Origin: Morella rubra
Taxonomy: Eukaryota > Streptophyta > Magnoliopsida > Fagales > Myricaceae
Assembly: GCA_003952965.2 (NCBI GenBank)
Contig: RXIC02000114.1
Span: 1-64,000 of the forward strand
Length of the DNA stretch: 64,000 nt
Direction: 5' to 3'
Below are positions 22,997-35,700 of the stretch, piece after piece. The notes under the pieces were generated by a model. It did no database searches. It was not told the DNA's origin and saw only the letters and a program-made list of their open reading frames with translations. The position numbers were made by a program, and so were the translations under genes. Positions within the stretch are counted from its first letter, which is position 1. Every line of letters starts with the position of its first letter.

Positions 22997-23768
22997 TTAA
23001 AATTAAAAACCAAGATATGTGGTGTAATAATTTAACGTAAAAGAGAAGCATCATCAAAAAAATCTCCTAAAGATTTGGAATCTGTAGAGTCTGCACCAAC
23101 GTCCAAACTTAACTTGGCAGCGTTATTCTATGGCCTCACAAAAAACATGGTGGAACGTGCGTTTCGCCCAATTGAAAGCCGGTTGCATGTTTCTTCTAGG
23201 CCTTCAAGACCTAAATCCTCTACGTACATAGGCATTTAGATCAGCACTTGACGTCGCAGAGCGACGAAAACGAAAGGTTTGAGTGACCACACATAGGTAG
23301 GATCATTAATGGGCCACTCGAGAATCAGCAACCACAGTAATAATGCCAAAGAAGTTGATAAATAGCTAATTTTGCTCCAATTATGCAGCAATAAATCCCC
23401 CCTCTTTCAAGTACTTGGCTCTGGATGAAGGTTTTTTTACGGTGGTTGTCCATGGTCCCCATATTAGCACCGCTACCCTAATCTAGTCTAGTCACAATTA
23501 CTCAGAAGACACTTAAGATGACTACGTGAATTAGACGTATCGATCTCGAATTCAAATTCTTCAAAATATTATATCAGAATCAACTTAATTGAGAAATCGT
23601 GATGATCAAATCTCAATCTAATATATTTATAATTTATCTGCACGTTACGTGAGTCATTTTTTGTGAACTTATTATGTTGGATTCTTCTTGTCACTTATCA
23701 AATTAGAAGTACCAAATTGTTGATTATGCATAAGTTGTACTAAGAGATAAAGTCAACACAATTTTTTG
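22997..23768 (+). repeat. 772 bp direct repeat, second copy
   Basis: This is the second copy of the repeat that starts at 22114. The identity implies a very recent tandem duplication or an assembly duplication. The 111 bp linker (22886-22996) occurs once. Confidence 0.93.
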
Positions 23769-25631
23769 TGTGGACTTGGAGTTTACACGCGGTGGTATTT
23801 GAGTTTTAAAATTTTGAGAATATTATAATAAAAATAATAATTTAATAAAGATAAATATTTTTTTATTAATTTTTTTAAATATGGATCAAAATTTTGAGAC
23901 TTAAATACCACGTAAATAACTGAAAAAATACACTGCTTTTAAAAAATATGCAGAATTTTTAATTAATGTTTGTAGAAAACTAACTGAAAAAAAAAAAAAA
24001 AAAAACTTGACAGTTGAGATTCTTGGAGGCCAGGGGCCAGTGGCCGTCGCGCCCTTGGTGCTGTTCCTGGTTGGAATACCATCTTTCCGATTGCAATGCT
24101 TTCCTAAAAGAATTCTCTTAAAAGCTTCTAATTTTTCAGGTACGTGTCCAATTTTCTTTGGCCCAAAAATGAACCACATGTGACATGCCTTGGACGTTCC
24201 GGATAAGGGAGGAAATCTCATTTCAAGATTCTCTTTAACGTCATTACTTTTCTTTCCATTTTCTTTTTCATTTCCATGGAAATTATTTAATGCGTTTTAA
24301 TTTGTGGAGTCATTTCATTTGGTTTATTGGTTCCAGATCATACAATTAGTAATAATTTTAAAATAATCACTCTACCATACAATTATCTATTTTCATTATA
24401 CTAAATATAAAAAATTTAACTCAAATTACCTATTGTTAACTTTTTCACCACTCATATAAAATTATATTTCGAAATCTTCATCTTTTCTTTAACCCCATAA
24501 AATTTTACTTTTTTTTTACTATTTTTTTTCACAAAACTAATAAAATTACAATTTTCACAATATTTAAAATGGTTAAGAATTGCAAACGCTCAAAAAATCT
24601 TTTGTACTTGTCTCTTATAAGGAGACATCCGGGGAAATGCATAGCTAAACAACTGCAATAATGTTATTAAAGGGCAAGAAAAACACTATAAGTTTTAAGT
24701 AACACTTATTTTTTCTGGTAAATATATTTCTTGAAGATAACTTATCTCTAGACACATTTTTTTTTATGGTTAGGATATAAATAAACATAATATATGGGTC
24801 ATACGATATTAAATGTTATGAATGTAAAGTTTTGGACATTGTGAATTCTACAACATTTAATATTTATTTTGTTGTGTTTTTTCAAATTACAAAGTTTAAT
24901 TCGGACATGAATTATAAAGGATTGTCATCCCTTAAATGACAACTAGAAACTTTGATTCGCAAAATATGGATGATGCCATAGAAAAATATAAAGAAAGAGA
25001 GTAAATCAAGTTTTATCATCCTAATCACCTGTATATTTTTAAATACAAGACAGAACTACAACTAGTGTTTAACATATTTAAATCTAAGTAAACTACTATC
25101 ATACGAATGGAAAATATACATTTGAAGGCTCTCTTGATGTCTTTTTATGAGGTAAAACACAAGAAATGAGCTTTCAAAATTCCTATATAGATTTGGTATT
25201 CCACTAGTATCGTTGATGATGGGGCATTCTTGCTTGAGTCCTAACAAGTGTGGGCATGGTTTTTAAAATTTAACGATAAATCCTATCATGGAAAGAGAAT
25301 AAAATAAATGAAAAATATTGTTACAAATATTTTTTAAACAACGTATTTATCTTTGGGGTTTGGTAAATTTATTATTGTGAAAATACATATTTGTGGGCCT
25401 TTTTAATGGGTGAATGGCGTGCATCCATATCTTAAAGCCACAAAAAAAAAAGAAAAAAAGAAAAGAAAAGAAAGAAAGAAGGTGAGTAAATCTTTTATCG
25501 CAAAAAAGTTTATTCATTCGACTTTCCGATTTCTGATTCGCCAGTCCCTCGCGCCATTCCGGGAGAAAAAACTATATTTATACAAAAACATTGAAAACAA
25601 TATCGGCGAATTTATTCGGCTCATTGCAGCT

Positions 25632-25793
25632 TTGACCCAAACCCAGTACATGGACCAGAGAAGAGGGACTCACCACGTGTCAACATCAGTGGGTCCAACA
25701 AGTTGTGCGATCTGCAAATAACCGTGGATTTTCTCCCATTTACAGACTAGGGGCCCTAGTGCCTCTATCCTTACGATTTCCACATTATAAATA
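25632..25793 (+). promoter_or_regulatory. Conserved proximal promoter of TCP copy 2
   Basis: It matches the copy 1 promoter at 16833 and contains GAAGAGGGACTCACCACGTG with its G-box, GTGGGTCC (25689-25696, a class I TCP-type site) and CAAATAACCGTGGATTTTC. A good TATA box, TATAAATA, is at 25786-25793, about 115 bp before the conserved leader ATG. Confidence 0.7.
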
Positions 25794-25902
25794 CAAGGCT
25801 TCTCCATCCCTCCAACGTGTTAGTGAGAAAAAGGATTTCTGAGCTCTCTCTCTCTCTCTGTCTCGCCTTCCTCTCGTTGTGTCCCCTTCGTTTCTCACTC
25901 TA

Positions 25903-25917
25903 ATGCATGAGGAATAA
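25903..25917 (+). promoter_or_regulatory. Short upstream open frame in the TCP copy 2 leader
   Basis: ATG CAT GAG GAA TAA lies in the conserved leader motif CTCACTCTAATGCATGA, at the same place as the small upstream frames of copy 1. A second ATG overlaps it. A role in limiting translation is possible but not shown. Confidence 0.5.
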
Positions 25918-26083
25918 GTAACAGACAGAGAAGTGGTATCCTTCTACGCTCCCGAGATTGTTCCCTAGATTTTTACTAGAAAAAATTCGATTTGTTGGAG
26001 CTTACGTCTTTCTTCCTGGGTACTGCTTGTTGGTTTTTTACTGGGTTTTGGTCTTCGTGGTTAGGTCTCTCCCAAGTGCAAAG

Positions 26084-27172
26084 ATGGCTACGATTCAGGA
26101 ACAAGAGCCTGAAAAGAACGAAGCTCCCAGAGCCGTTGATTTTAGAATCAACGGTGGACCAGAAGCGGAACCAAGGAACCACCACAGGAAAGAACAACCC
26201 ACGAACAGCACCATATACACACCGCCTCAGCCAGAGTCTCCGGCGAAGGTTGCGCCGAAAGAGGAGCCAGAAACCGAGGATACGTCATGTGAGATACAGA
26301 TGATGACGGCGGCCGAGCACGTTCCGGCGGGTATCCCGATGCAGGGGGACAACAAAGCGGAGGTAGGGCAACCAGCGGCGCCGAAGCGAGCCTCCACGAA
26401 GGACCGTCATACGAAAGTGGAGGGTCGCGGGCGGAGGATCCGAATGCCCGCCGCCTGCGCGGCGCGGATCTTTCAGTTGACCCGGGAATTGGGCCACAAG
26501 TCCGACGGCGAGACTATTCGGTGGCTCTTAGAACATGCCGAGCCGGCGATCATCGCCGCCACCGGTACGGGAACCGTCCCCGCCATCGCCCTCTCCGTCA
26601 ACGGAACCCTAAAAATCCCCACCACGCCCGCTTCCACCGGCGACCTAAGAGCCGACGACGACCCTCCCGTCAAAAAGAAGCGCAAACGACCTGCCAACAG
26701 CGATTACATAGACATAAACGACGGCGTGTCGGTGTCGTCAGGTCTAGCCCCAATAGCCACTACCCAACAGCGACAAGTACAAGCGGTGCCTCAAACAGTT
26801 GTCCCAGTTTGGGCTATACCGTCAAACGCCGTCGTCCCTGGCACGTTCATCATGGTCCCTCCAATGGCCACTATAGCCGGACCTTCTAACGCGCCTCACA
26901 TATTCACATTTCCAGCTGGGGGCACCCCTCTCATCAACATCTCAGCAAGGCCCATATCATCATTCGTGTCCTCCATGACGAATTCACCGGCGACTGTTCA
27001 AATCCAAGCCAGCACGGCAGCTTCGTGCTCAGGCTCGGCTGCTACCATCACTAGCAGTACAACCAGTATTAGTACTACTATTACCTCGACGACTCAGTTG
27101 CTCAGAGACTTTTCGATGGAGATATACGATAAGCAGGAGCTTCCCTTCATGTCTCGCCCTTCGAAGCACTGA
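26084..27172 (+). CDS. Class I TCP transcription factor, TCP9/TCP19-like (copy 2)
   Basis: This is the tandem paralogue of 17264-18319: intronless, 362 residues from the ATG at 26084 (MATIQEQE). The frame stays open upstream to 25958, but the paralogue supports the inner start. The TCP domain is at about residues 101-161 and nearly identical to copy 1, with one I to M change (RIRMPAAC). KKKRKR lies at about 197-202, followed by [16 protein letters not shown]. The C-terminus is Ser/Thr-rich and ends [14 protein letters not shown]. The region before the domain is more diverged than the domain and the tail. Both copies look functional. The surrounding DNA keeps matching promoter and 3' blocks, so the pair may still be co-regulated. 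Confidence 0.93.
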   Translation: MATIQEQEPEKNEAPRAVDFRINGGPEAEPRNHHRKEQPTNSTIYTPPQPESPAKVAPKEEPETEDTSCEIQMMTAAEHVPAGIPMQGDNKAEVGQPAAPKRASTKDRHTKVEGRGRRIRMPAACAARIFQLTRELGHKSDGETIRWLLEHAEPAIIAATGTGTVPAIALSVNGTLKIPTTPASTGDLRADDDPPVKKKRKRPANSDYIDINDGVSVSSGLAPIATTQQRQVQAVPQTVVPVWAIPSNAVVPGTFIMVPPMATIAGPSNAPHIFTFPAGGTPLINISARPISSFVSSMTNSPATVQIQASTAASCSGSAATITSSTTSISTTITSTTQLLRDFSMEIYDKQELPFMSRPSKH

Positions 27173-27610
27173 AAGCAAGTGTTCTCCTTTCATGGAGTCG
27201 CACGTGCGCACGTGAGGGAGGACTTAAAAGGTGGGAGGGAAAGCACGTGTGACTCGGGGGGACCACATCTCTGGAGGTGGGGGGTCAAACAAACAACTCA
27301 GCAAAAGCGTAGAGGAAGAAGAGCTGCGCCGTGGACCGTGCAATGGAGGTGGGGGGAGGGGGAAAGTGGTAGGAGCTCTGGAGCTGGAGGGGCCACCTCC
27401 AAATATTTTGATTCATGTGATGTTGGCGCGGGCCCCAAGGCCAGAGGAGGTTTGTGTGGGGCCTACGGGACCGTGTCCGCACTTTTCCCCATGCGGCCTT
27501 CGCGGTCGCGGTGGTCCCTACAAGTGTGTTTGGAGGTTCGGTGGCCCGATTGAGACTTGGGTGGGGGAAAAGTTAAGGTCGCACATCGGGACAAGTGTTG
27601 GTTGCTTAGC
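27173..27610 (+). other. Conserved 3' flank of TCP copy 2
   Basis: This is the counterpart of 18320-18670. It carries several TCP-type sites: GGGACCAC 27259, GGGGCCAC 27389, GTGGGGCC 27456 and GTGGTCCC 27511. Open frames on both strands here are GC-rich shadows without conserved domains. Confidence 0.6.
27201..27214. promoter_or_regulatory. Perfect 14 bp palindrome with two G-boxes after TCP copy 2
   Basis: This is the same CACGTGCGCACGTG as after copy 1, 29 bp past the stop codon. The flanking bases are conserved too (GGAGTCG before and AGGGAG after), while nearby bases differ, which suggests constraint. Confidence 0.7.
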
Positions 27611-28393
27611 TCTGAAACCGTGGGACATGGGTTTATTTTCCTCTGCAACACGTGCGATCTATTTTTTTTTTTTTTCGCGGTTGGGGCCCAAGTGATGTGG
27701 CTTTTGAGTACGTTCGCGAGAGAGAGAATGTGACGCTGATGATGGGGGTGGGGGGCATCGGATGCGCCTTGCTTCCAGTTCTCATACAAAAAAAATTGTA
27801 TAATTTAACGTGTAGCACGCTACTATCTCCCCCCAACATTATTTCGAACCTTCTCCGGTTTTGGTTGTATTTTCGTTACAAAAGTTTCAATTTAATAGAA
27901 TCTTCCGAGTTTAACGCAACAGTATCGGGATCAAAACGGTGGCGTTGGAGCTATAAAGTACTCGTTATTCTCGTATACGAGCACATAAATGTCGTCTGTT
28001 TCTAAATTTTTTTTCCTGTTTTTCATTATTTAGGAGGCTATTTATTTTCACTTATCCAACATTTAGAACCGCATGTTTCTCGAACAGAATATGATGGAAC
28101 TGTGACGTTTTCAATCGAATTGTCTTCTTATATTCTTATATATGTCCATTAATGGAATTGGAACCAATTGATTCTCCGTGTGTCCGCCTACTTTCTCACA
28201 ACAGGTCTCGAAATTTAACGTAAAACAAAAAGGTGAACGATGGTAACCATAATATGTGGGGGCAGGTGCGCGATCAGATGCATCGTGTGTCCCTAGCCTA
28301 AAGATGGGTCCACCACAGCTAGGTTAGACAGTCTGGATCCATACAACTAGTGGTCCACGTGTACGGTTCTAGTTGAATTTTTTGAATGTGATG

Positions 28394-28530
28394 GTGGCCC
28401 CACCATTCAACCGCATCGGCATTTCACTAGGGATAGTGGGGTCCAACCCACAGTCACAAGGAAACCCATCTATTTGCGAGGCAGGGCCATGCCTTGGAGA
28501 TGAGATGGGACCACCCGACCCTGCAAGAAA
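28394..28530 (+). repeat. Downstream block of TCP copy 2, duplicate of 20070-20210
   Basis: This is the partner of the block at 20070. It contains overlapping class II and class I TCP-type sites (GTGGCCCC at 28394, GGCCCCAC at 28396) and GGGACCAC at 28507, and ends in a run of about 20 A. Confidence 0.7.
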
Positions 28531-29567
28531 AAAAAAAAAAAAAAAAAAGAAGAAGAAAGAATAAAAAAATGCACGCGTGCGGATGATTGAACCGCTATTT
28601 TTTTTTTATTTTTAATTGGCCGCTTTTACACAGCCTCGGTCTGCTAGAAGCTTCTATTTGGCCATTCTAGATGTGGGGCCCATCATGATGGGGGCGCTGG
28701 GGTCCACTTAAAAGTACTTAAAAGGAGGTGTCCGGAATAGTTACGAACCACGGCATTTGCATCTTATCCAATTGGTGGCGTAAACCCTATATTGTTAAAT
28801 GCTGGTTTTTCTGTTCAACTTTTTTTTTTTTTTTTTTTTATTAAAAACGTTTAACTGCAAATATCTTTGGGTTTCTTTAGTTAACGACCAATTAGGATAA
28901 TAGCTATTGGCCCATTTGATGTTTGCACAAATTAGACCCGGAAAGTTACAATAAATTTCCTCTTTTTCTTTTTGGTGGGTTTAGGTTGGCGGGGTTGAAC
29001 TTACCGGTTTTTATTTTTTTTTTCTTGTGTGCAACTTGACAGCGTGGTAGTTCAACATCAGGACTAATCTAAACCTTGTCCTTACTGAGGATTTATGAAG
29101 AGACATTATTTGGTAGCTTTCTCCTTCCCTTACCAGGATCCGAATGCTCCAGCCTCAAAGAAACAGGGTACAGTGCGGCACCAGAGCTTATGATAGTAGT
29201 AGTAAAGCTCCAAACTTCATGGCAAGACTTTCCACCTGTTTACTTTTTTGGCTTCACAGAGAAAGCAAAATTTAAAGTATCCTTTCTCTCTTAAAATTAT
29301 AAAGTATAATTTAGACAGAACATTGTAAGACATTTCGATCCAAGCCCCAAACTTTATGATAAGTCTGTAACCTATCTACCTTTTTGGCTTTACAAAGAAA
29401 GCAAACTGTGTGTGAACAGAACTCTGCCCCTAAGAAACACATTTTTAACTGGGAGATGTATAGAGTATGAACTAAAGAATGGATTTTCTTTTTGTATATT
29501 ACTTCATGATGTGATTATAATTACAGCCCAAAATCTACAAGCATAATGAAATAACAAAAGGTGCCAT

Positions 29568-29600
<33 letters not shown>

Positions 29601-29721
29601 TATCTATATAGGGAACCGTGGGTTTTGAATATAAGCAAAATGCATGTCAAAAATTATACTTGCTCCTTGTCTTGAATTTCACTCTCATCTAGATAGCATG
29701 AAGAAGCTGGATGCAATCCGC
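28531..29721. other. Gap between the TCP region and PLD-beta
   Basis: No gene is seen. It holds A and T runs, a (TA)n tract at 29585-29602 after 17 A, TCP-type sites at 28673 and 28700, and probably the PLD 3' UTR next to 29721. Confidence 0.45.
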
Positions 29722-32700
29722 TCATATCGTTAGATTTTCCGGAATGGCAAGAAATGAACCAACAATATTTCCTCCAACATCCGGGAAAGTTTCAGATCCA
29801 GGAAGGGGCTTCACCTTGCCCTTTTGATCAACTTCAACCGGGTACCTTAACAGGTGGCCCCTCATCTCTGTGACCTCGTCAGCTGCAAATTGTTTCCAGT
29901 TCATCGCTCCCAGTGATCTAACTCTTCTCACACATTCGACAGACTCTGGTTGTGTGAAACAATTCTCAATACCTCCAATATGCTCGGCCCATAACGACAT
30001 CCTATATCCGTGGATCTACAAAGTGCACATTCATGCATGAAACCACAAGTCAGTTACTGCGACCTAGTTAAGCTATTTAACAAGCAGTACAGGTGATAGA
30101 ACAGTGGCCTTTAGCATAGATAATCAACGAATGAAGTTTCTCATATCCCTTTCGAGATTTACACTTTTAAGTGTTTCTGTAATATCTAGAACGATGTTAG
30201 GAATTCCGTTTGTTCTTTAATCAGTCCATTCTAGAAAATCTACAAGCATCTTTATTGGAAACTAATTTAAAGCATTCATTTGATGCAACATCAAACTGCC
30301 CCATGTAGACGTCGAGAAAGTAGGTTACTATGTTTACTTCGCGCATGGTTTGATAAATCTGGTGTGTTTTAGTTGAAATCTCAATGTCACAGCAGAAGTT
30401 TCCCATATCAGAAAATCTCTAGAAATGTTGTAATAGGTGGATATAGTAACGTATTATGAACCTACTACGAAAATCTGATCACACTGTCAAGGTTGAAGCT
30501 TGATTGACTAACTTTTTGGATCTCAGCCTTCTTGCTTCCCTCTAGATATTACGACCATGCGACAATCTGACATAAAGCAGTAAACCAAGACCTGAACTTC
30601 CATCTTACAGCCCAACTTTTACCTTTTGAATATCACAACTCTCTCTCATATTCCTAAGAAATCAGAGAACTTCATTATTTTAAGCCAATGCTGGTTTGTT
30701 TCCCATAAAATTCCCACAGCAAGTGACAAGCCAAACCAAAACCTAATATGTAGGGCATAGGATATAACTTAAAAATGAATGATCCCTTTCAAATGTTCAA
30801 TTCCACTTGATAATGGTGGTAAAAACTTGGGATCACTTGCAGAAATACAATTTGATGTATTTCAATGTTCCTGGTACATGGATCTTTTTCTCGGAATGGA
30901 TTCTCCTACACTTTTCACATTATTGTGCGGAAATACATTTTTCTTTTCTTAGACTATGGGTGTTTTCTTTTTGGGACGGGGGAATGGAGAAAACATAATC
31001 ACTTATTTTCAATTTTCATCTTTTATCTGGTGATAATAGTAGTCTCTTTACCACTGGTGAGTTTCTGCTTTTTGCATGCAAAGGAAACAAGCGAAAAGAA
31101 AAAAGAAAAAAAGGGAAACAAATCTTTTTTCTAATGAAAGTAAATAGTCACCTGTCCATGTGGATTAGAAGATTTTCTTGCCCAGGTATGATGAGGTTGA
31201 TATGCTCCCATTGCAATCTCAGTGTCCCTTGTGCCCTCCATGGATCGCTGGTTGATGTTTGCAGAACCCAATATGACATATTCGTCATCAACTATCATGC
31301 CCTTTGAATGAACATAAATCATAAACCGTCGGGATTTCCTACTCAATGCCTGAGAACCCCAAGACCCAAAACATATATAAGTACATTTACTACAAAGAGA
31401 GTCATCTGAGGAACCAGAGGAACTATAACAACATATAATTCTGTCAAAACTTCCAGGAGCATAATATACATATAATGTCGCATGCAATCACACCATAAGT
31501 TAATCGCTTCTAGAAGTAAACAGAGACACCTGAGGGGTCTTAGCTGCAGTAGGACTTCCAGGGATTGTGGTTTCGCTTCCATCTGTGGCCTCACGATTTC
31601 CGAGACAAAAGAAGTTCAGATAATCTTGTGGAGAGAATGCTTCCTCAAGCCCAACCTCCACCAACGCCTTGTAGATAGTCTCATACATCATTTGCATGGT
31701 TTTATTCTACAACCACCGATAATACCTCACGGATCAACAAAATGCACTAGTCAACCATAGAAAATGCTAGTGGGCAATTAGAGCATTGAGTCCTATACAA
31801 AAAATCGTAATGAAAATTGATGAGTCCAATGGGGATGTACTCTTGTCTGACATCAAAATGAGTCATTCCTTTTGAAGTAGGACCGTGTATCTCCCTTGAT
31901 TAAAAAGAGGTGGTTAGGACATTTTTCTTCCAATAGCTCTTGGATATTGTCTTCGTAGTATCTCTAGAATTGGATTTGTTTCTGTCCTGATTTTTTTTTT
32001 TTTTAAGTTTCCAGGTAACTTTATGGTTTGCATCCTTTTCTTTCTTCATGATCTTCCAGTTTATGATTAGTGATTGTTAGACTGGCTGTTAAGCTTATCT
32101 GATGGAAGGAGAGTCTTCTCTCTTCTTCTTCCTTCTGCATTAAGGGATTCAAGAGAGAGACAGTGTCTTCTCAAGACTGCCAAAGTCCTTAGTAATATCC
32201 TTTTTTTTTTTAATTATTTTTTTTATAGTAATATCTTAATTGACTAAATTATAAGCTTTCTCTATTGGAATAGGAAAGCTTCACAGTGCTGGGCAAGAAG
32301 AAAAAATTTTCACCCTAAAACTAACTCAATAAATTTTGGTGAATTGCTTCATATTGAGGATCTCGTGGAAAATGTTTCACCACAAGGCACTTCTTGGACA
32401 TTAGATGAGATAATGAATGAGGCATGGAAAAAAATTGCGAGAAAAGGCTTATTACTAAGAGTCTATTTCATGCAGAAGTCTAAAGTACAATAGCACTTGG
32501 AGCCTTTTCTGACTGAACATAGTTTCATGTTCGAAGTTACCATACAGAGCCTACCTGCCAAAATAGAATTCTTTGGGTTGCAGCACCAGTGGGAACACCT
32601 TCTGGCCACATTGGGATAACAATATATGCAGCAAATCTCTCATTTGCTCTTATTTTATTAGCAATCTTAAGCGCAATTTCCATTGGAATCAAATTGTTAG

Positions 32701-35700
32701 CACCTGCAAAATGACAGTGTAACCAAATTTGGTGGTCAGCAAACACAAGAAGACAATGATTCAATAAGACACTTGTTTATTCTGACATCAAGCATTTCCC
32801 GAGAACACAACACCATAAACTATGCACTAAATTTACCAACCAAAAATTCTAATGTATCCTGTGTCATATTTTTCCAAATCCAAGTCATGATTGCATTGAT
32901 TAGCAATTGAAGCCCATCTATGGCACTCAAGAAAGAAGAATCCCATCTCTGGCATTTTGATTTGTTCATATGTGGAGACTATCGCGACTTCAATCCAATT
33001 AGAACTGTCCTATTGACTTTATCACTGTTCTTCATGCTTGATCTTTCCTTAATACCAATAGACGTGCCTTTATTTTTGGCATTCCTTCTCAATTGAGCCC
33101 TAGAACAGCCAGGCTCAACCGAAGTTGTCTGACCCTGGTGGAGTTTGGGTCCAATGGCTGGTCCAACTAACAAACCAAAAATTTATATTAAGCTTCTACA
33201 ACGGATCTTATAAACTATCAATCAAGTACATCCATACGTGGAACTTGAGAACACAATGGAGATTTTAGGTTCCTTTTTGTTTGAATCTATCATTGACAGG
33301 TCCCACATTTAGATGCTAACTATGAACCCAATGTTTGGTGAGAATAAATTTGATGGCAAGCACTTTTAACCAAACACAATTACAAAGCTCGTGTCTATTC
33401 ATGTTGAATGGGAGAAATTGAAAAGCATCAGATTCAACCCTAGCAACAACAAACTCTGACAATATATGACTTATAAAAAAAAAAACTCTGACAATATATA
33501 ACATAAAAGCCTTCAATTATCATGGCCATAAACAGGATCTCTTCCTTCCAAAATTAAAGATTCCTCACCTATATCTTTGTTTGAACTCCAATTATACGAT
33601 GATCCAATGAAATACTGGTTCTCTATATAAATGAAATGCTGTGCAGCACGAATGGCCTTAACATATGCTGTATGTATGCTCATGTCGATGAGCACATTCT
33701 TCCCACACATAAGGTTCTGTTACAATAAAGTGATTAGTTAACCTCCACGCACTGGAAAGGAGGAGTGTTGTAACCTGAAATCACAAAAAAGATGAAGATA
33801 ATTGTTAAGTTTCACAACACCTTTGTTGTGGCCTCTTTTGGATCCTTTGGAAAACCTTTGACAGAATTTGAATCAATAGAGCGAAAAATCTGCATTCAAA
33901 GAAACAGAAAAGAGATAAGCTAACCAAAATTACAAAAACAACTTGCCAAATTTTCAATGTTTCTTTGCCTCCTAAGCCAAGCACTGGCGCAATTTCAACA
34001 ACTACTTAAGACCATCTGACCTGCACATCCCAAGCTTCTGGATCAGCCTCACTAATGCAAGGAGCATCAGACAGTCCCACAATGTCTGAAATTCTTTCTA
34101 GCCTAAGCAAGGCATCATCATATGATGTTTTCAGTTTTTTAATTCCGTGGGGTTTTGCAGCCTTAAACCAGCGCTCCTCAAAATTGGTCAGAACGTCATA
34201 TGCTGCTGGACCATCAATTCTTGAGTGCAAGTCATGCCATGGCTCTCGTGGACAACCAGAAATGTTACCCTGTCCACAATATAGAAACCACTTTAGAAGA
34301 CAATTACATATCTGAAGAATTGTTGTTGGTGATCTAGCCGAACATTCCACCAAGATTTTCGATTGCTCAACTTCAAACACTAATTCAGGAAGCAGTGCAA
34401 TATTTGTTACAGAGACTCATTTCAAATTTGGGTGTAATATCAATTGGAATGTCGTTAAAGTTATAACATATATGATCCTTACATAAAGCTTTTGTTTCAA
34501 ATCACCATTTCTTCCCTTCAATGGTACACAGAGAGAGAGAGAGCGAGATTGGAAAATTGTGCCAAGCAACCAATATGGTACTGCTGAACCATATAGCTAC
34601 TAACAATTCTTCAGCCACAAGGAGGAATACTGGGTAAGAGATTACCGTGTAAGTAGGGTTGTGGTAATCATCCTTATGCACTGTTTGGAGGGTCCGAAAT
34701 ATAGGATGCTGTGGAGTATCATATCGGCCATCACACAAATCAAGTCCCCCAACAAAAGCTATTATCTTTCTTCTGTTGTTGCCAGCATCAGCATCCACAA
34801 CTACAGTTTTTTGATGGTGTGTATAAATGGTTCCAACTTCCTGATGATAGAAGTAAGTGAACAAAATTCAAAATTCCACAGAAACTGCATGTCAAACAAA
34901 CTACAACAATAGGTAACTGCATCTACATAACCAACACTATTTCTCACGCTCTCAACTATAACAATACGATGGTATCTTTTGAAATTGAAGTACGCCTTGC
35001 ATTACTGGTATGTGGTAATGCAACTAGGATGCTCACCTTGTGACTAGTTGACTCAACAAATACACTGGTTTCAACCCCAACAAGATAAAGCTTAACCAAC
35101 AACTGTTCACGCTAAATTCTTATAGAGTTTTTAATCTCACCAAGTCAAACACCTCATAGCAATGTCCATTTCGGGCACCAAACATGGGTTAGTGTCAGTG
35201 AGGAGGTTGCAGATGCTTTTGTTTTTTCGGTTGAGTGCCAAAAATGTAAGATATTCTACTTCTTTCACCTAAAATGGAGAATGCTGCATTGATTTTTCCA
35301 ATGAGAATGATATCTTCTGAGTTCTGAGTGCCAATGATCTAGGACTTCTCAACAATGATTTCAAAAAAGAAAAAACATCGGCAATGGGTGCAAAAAATTG
35401 CAGAGCATTAGTCATGTATAGTATTAAAAAAAGAGCCTAATATTTTTTTTTTTCAAAAAACTTTATATCTCACCCTTTGCTTGACCCAGCTATTTCGTTT
35501 TCCGGCATTTCGGGGACAAAGTAGCACTTGCACCGAAGAATGTTTGAAGAAACGCCTAGTTTCCTCATCATGGGTTTGCATGATTCCATCCTGCATATAA
35601 AGCAATTTTTTAGCAAGACAAATCTAGGTTTTCTGACTTAGAAACAAAAAAGGACACGTAGTAGATGTGATAGTTTAAGCACATTTTGGGGCAATGGAGT

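Larger units (their letters stand above)
21396..25631. other. Expanded AT-rich intergenic DNA before TCP copy 2
   Basis: No gene is seen in about 4.2 kb. It holds the 772 bp direct repeat listed separately, T and A runs, and AT-rich sequence around 24290-24600 whose composition recalls a MITE, although I could not define its ends. The matching interval in copy 1 is only about 280 bp, so most of this is later insertion. Confidence 0.5.

Noticed and set aside
22114-23768. Interpretation of the 772 bp direct repeat as the LTRs of a small retrotransposon
   Set aside because: The linker is only 111 bp with no primer-binding site or polypurine tract, and the ends are not TG/CA.
24290-24600. Possible relative of the GET3a intron MITE
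   Set aside because: Base composition and words such as CATAAAATTTTACTTTTT are similar, but I could not find matching inverted ends.
27231-27695. 154-codon GC-rich frame 3' of TCP copy 2
   Set aside because: Overlapping frames are open on several strands because of GC-rich low-complexity DNA; no counterpart frame exists in copy 1.
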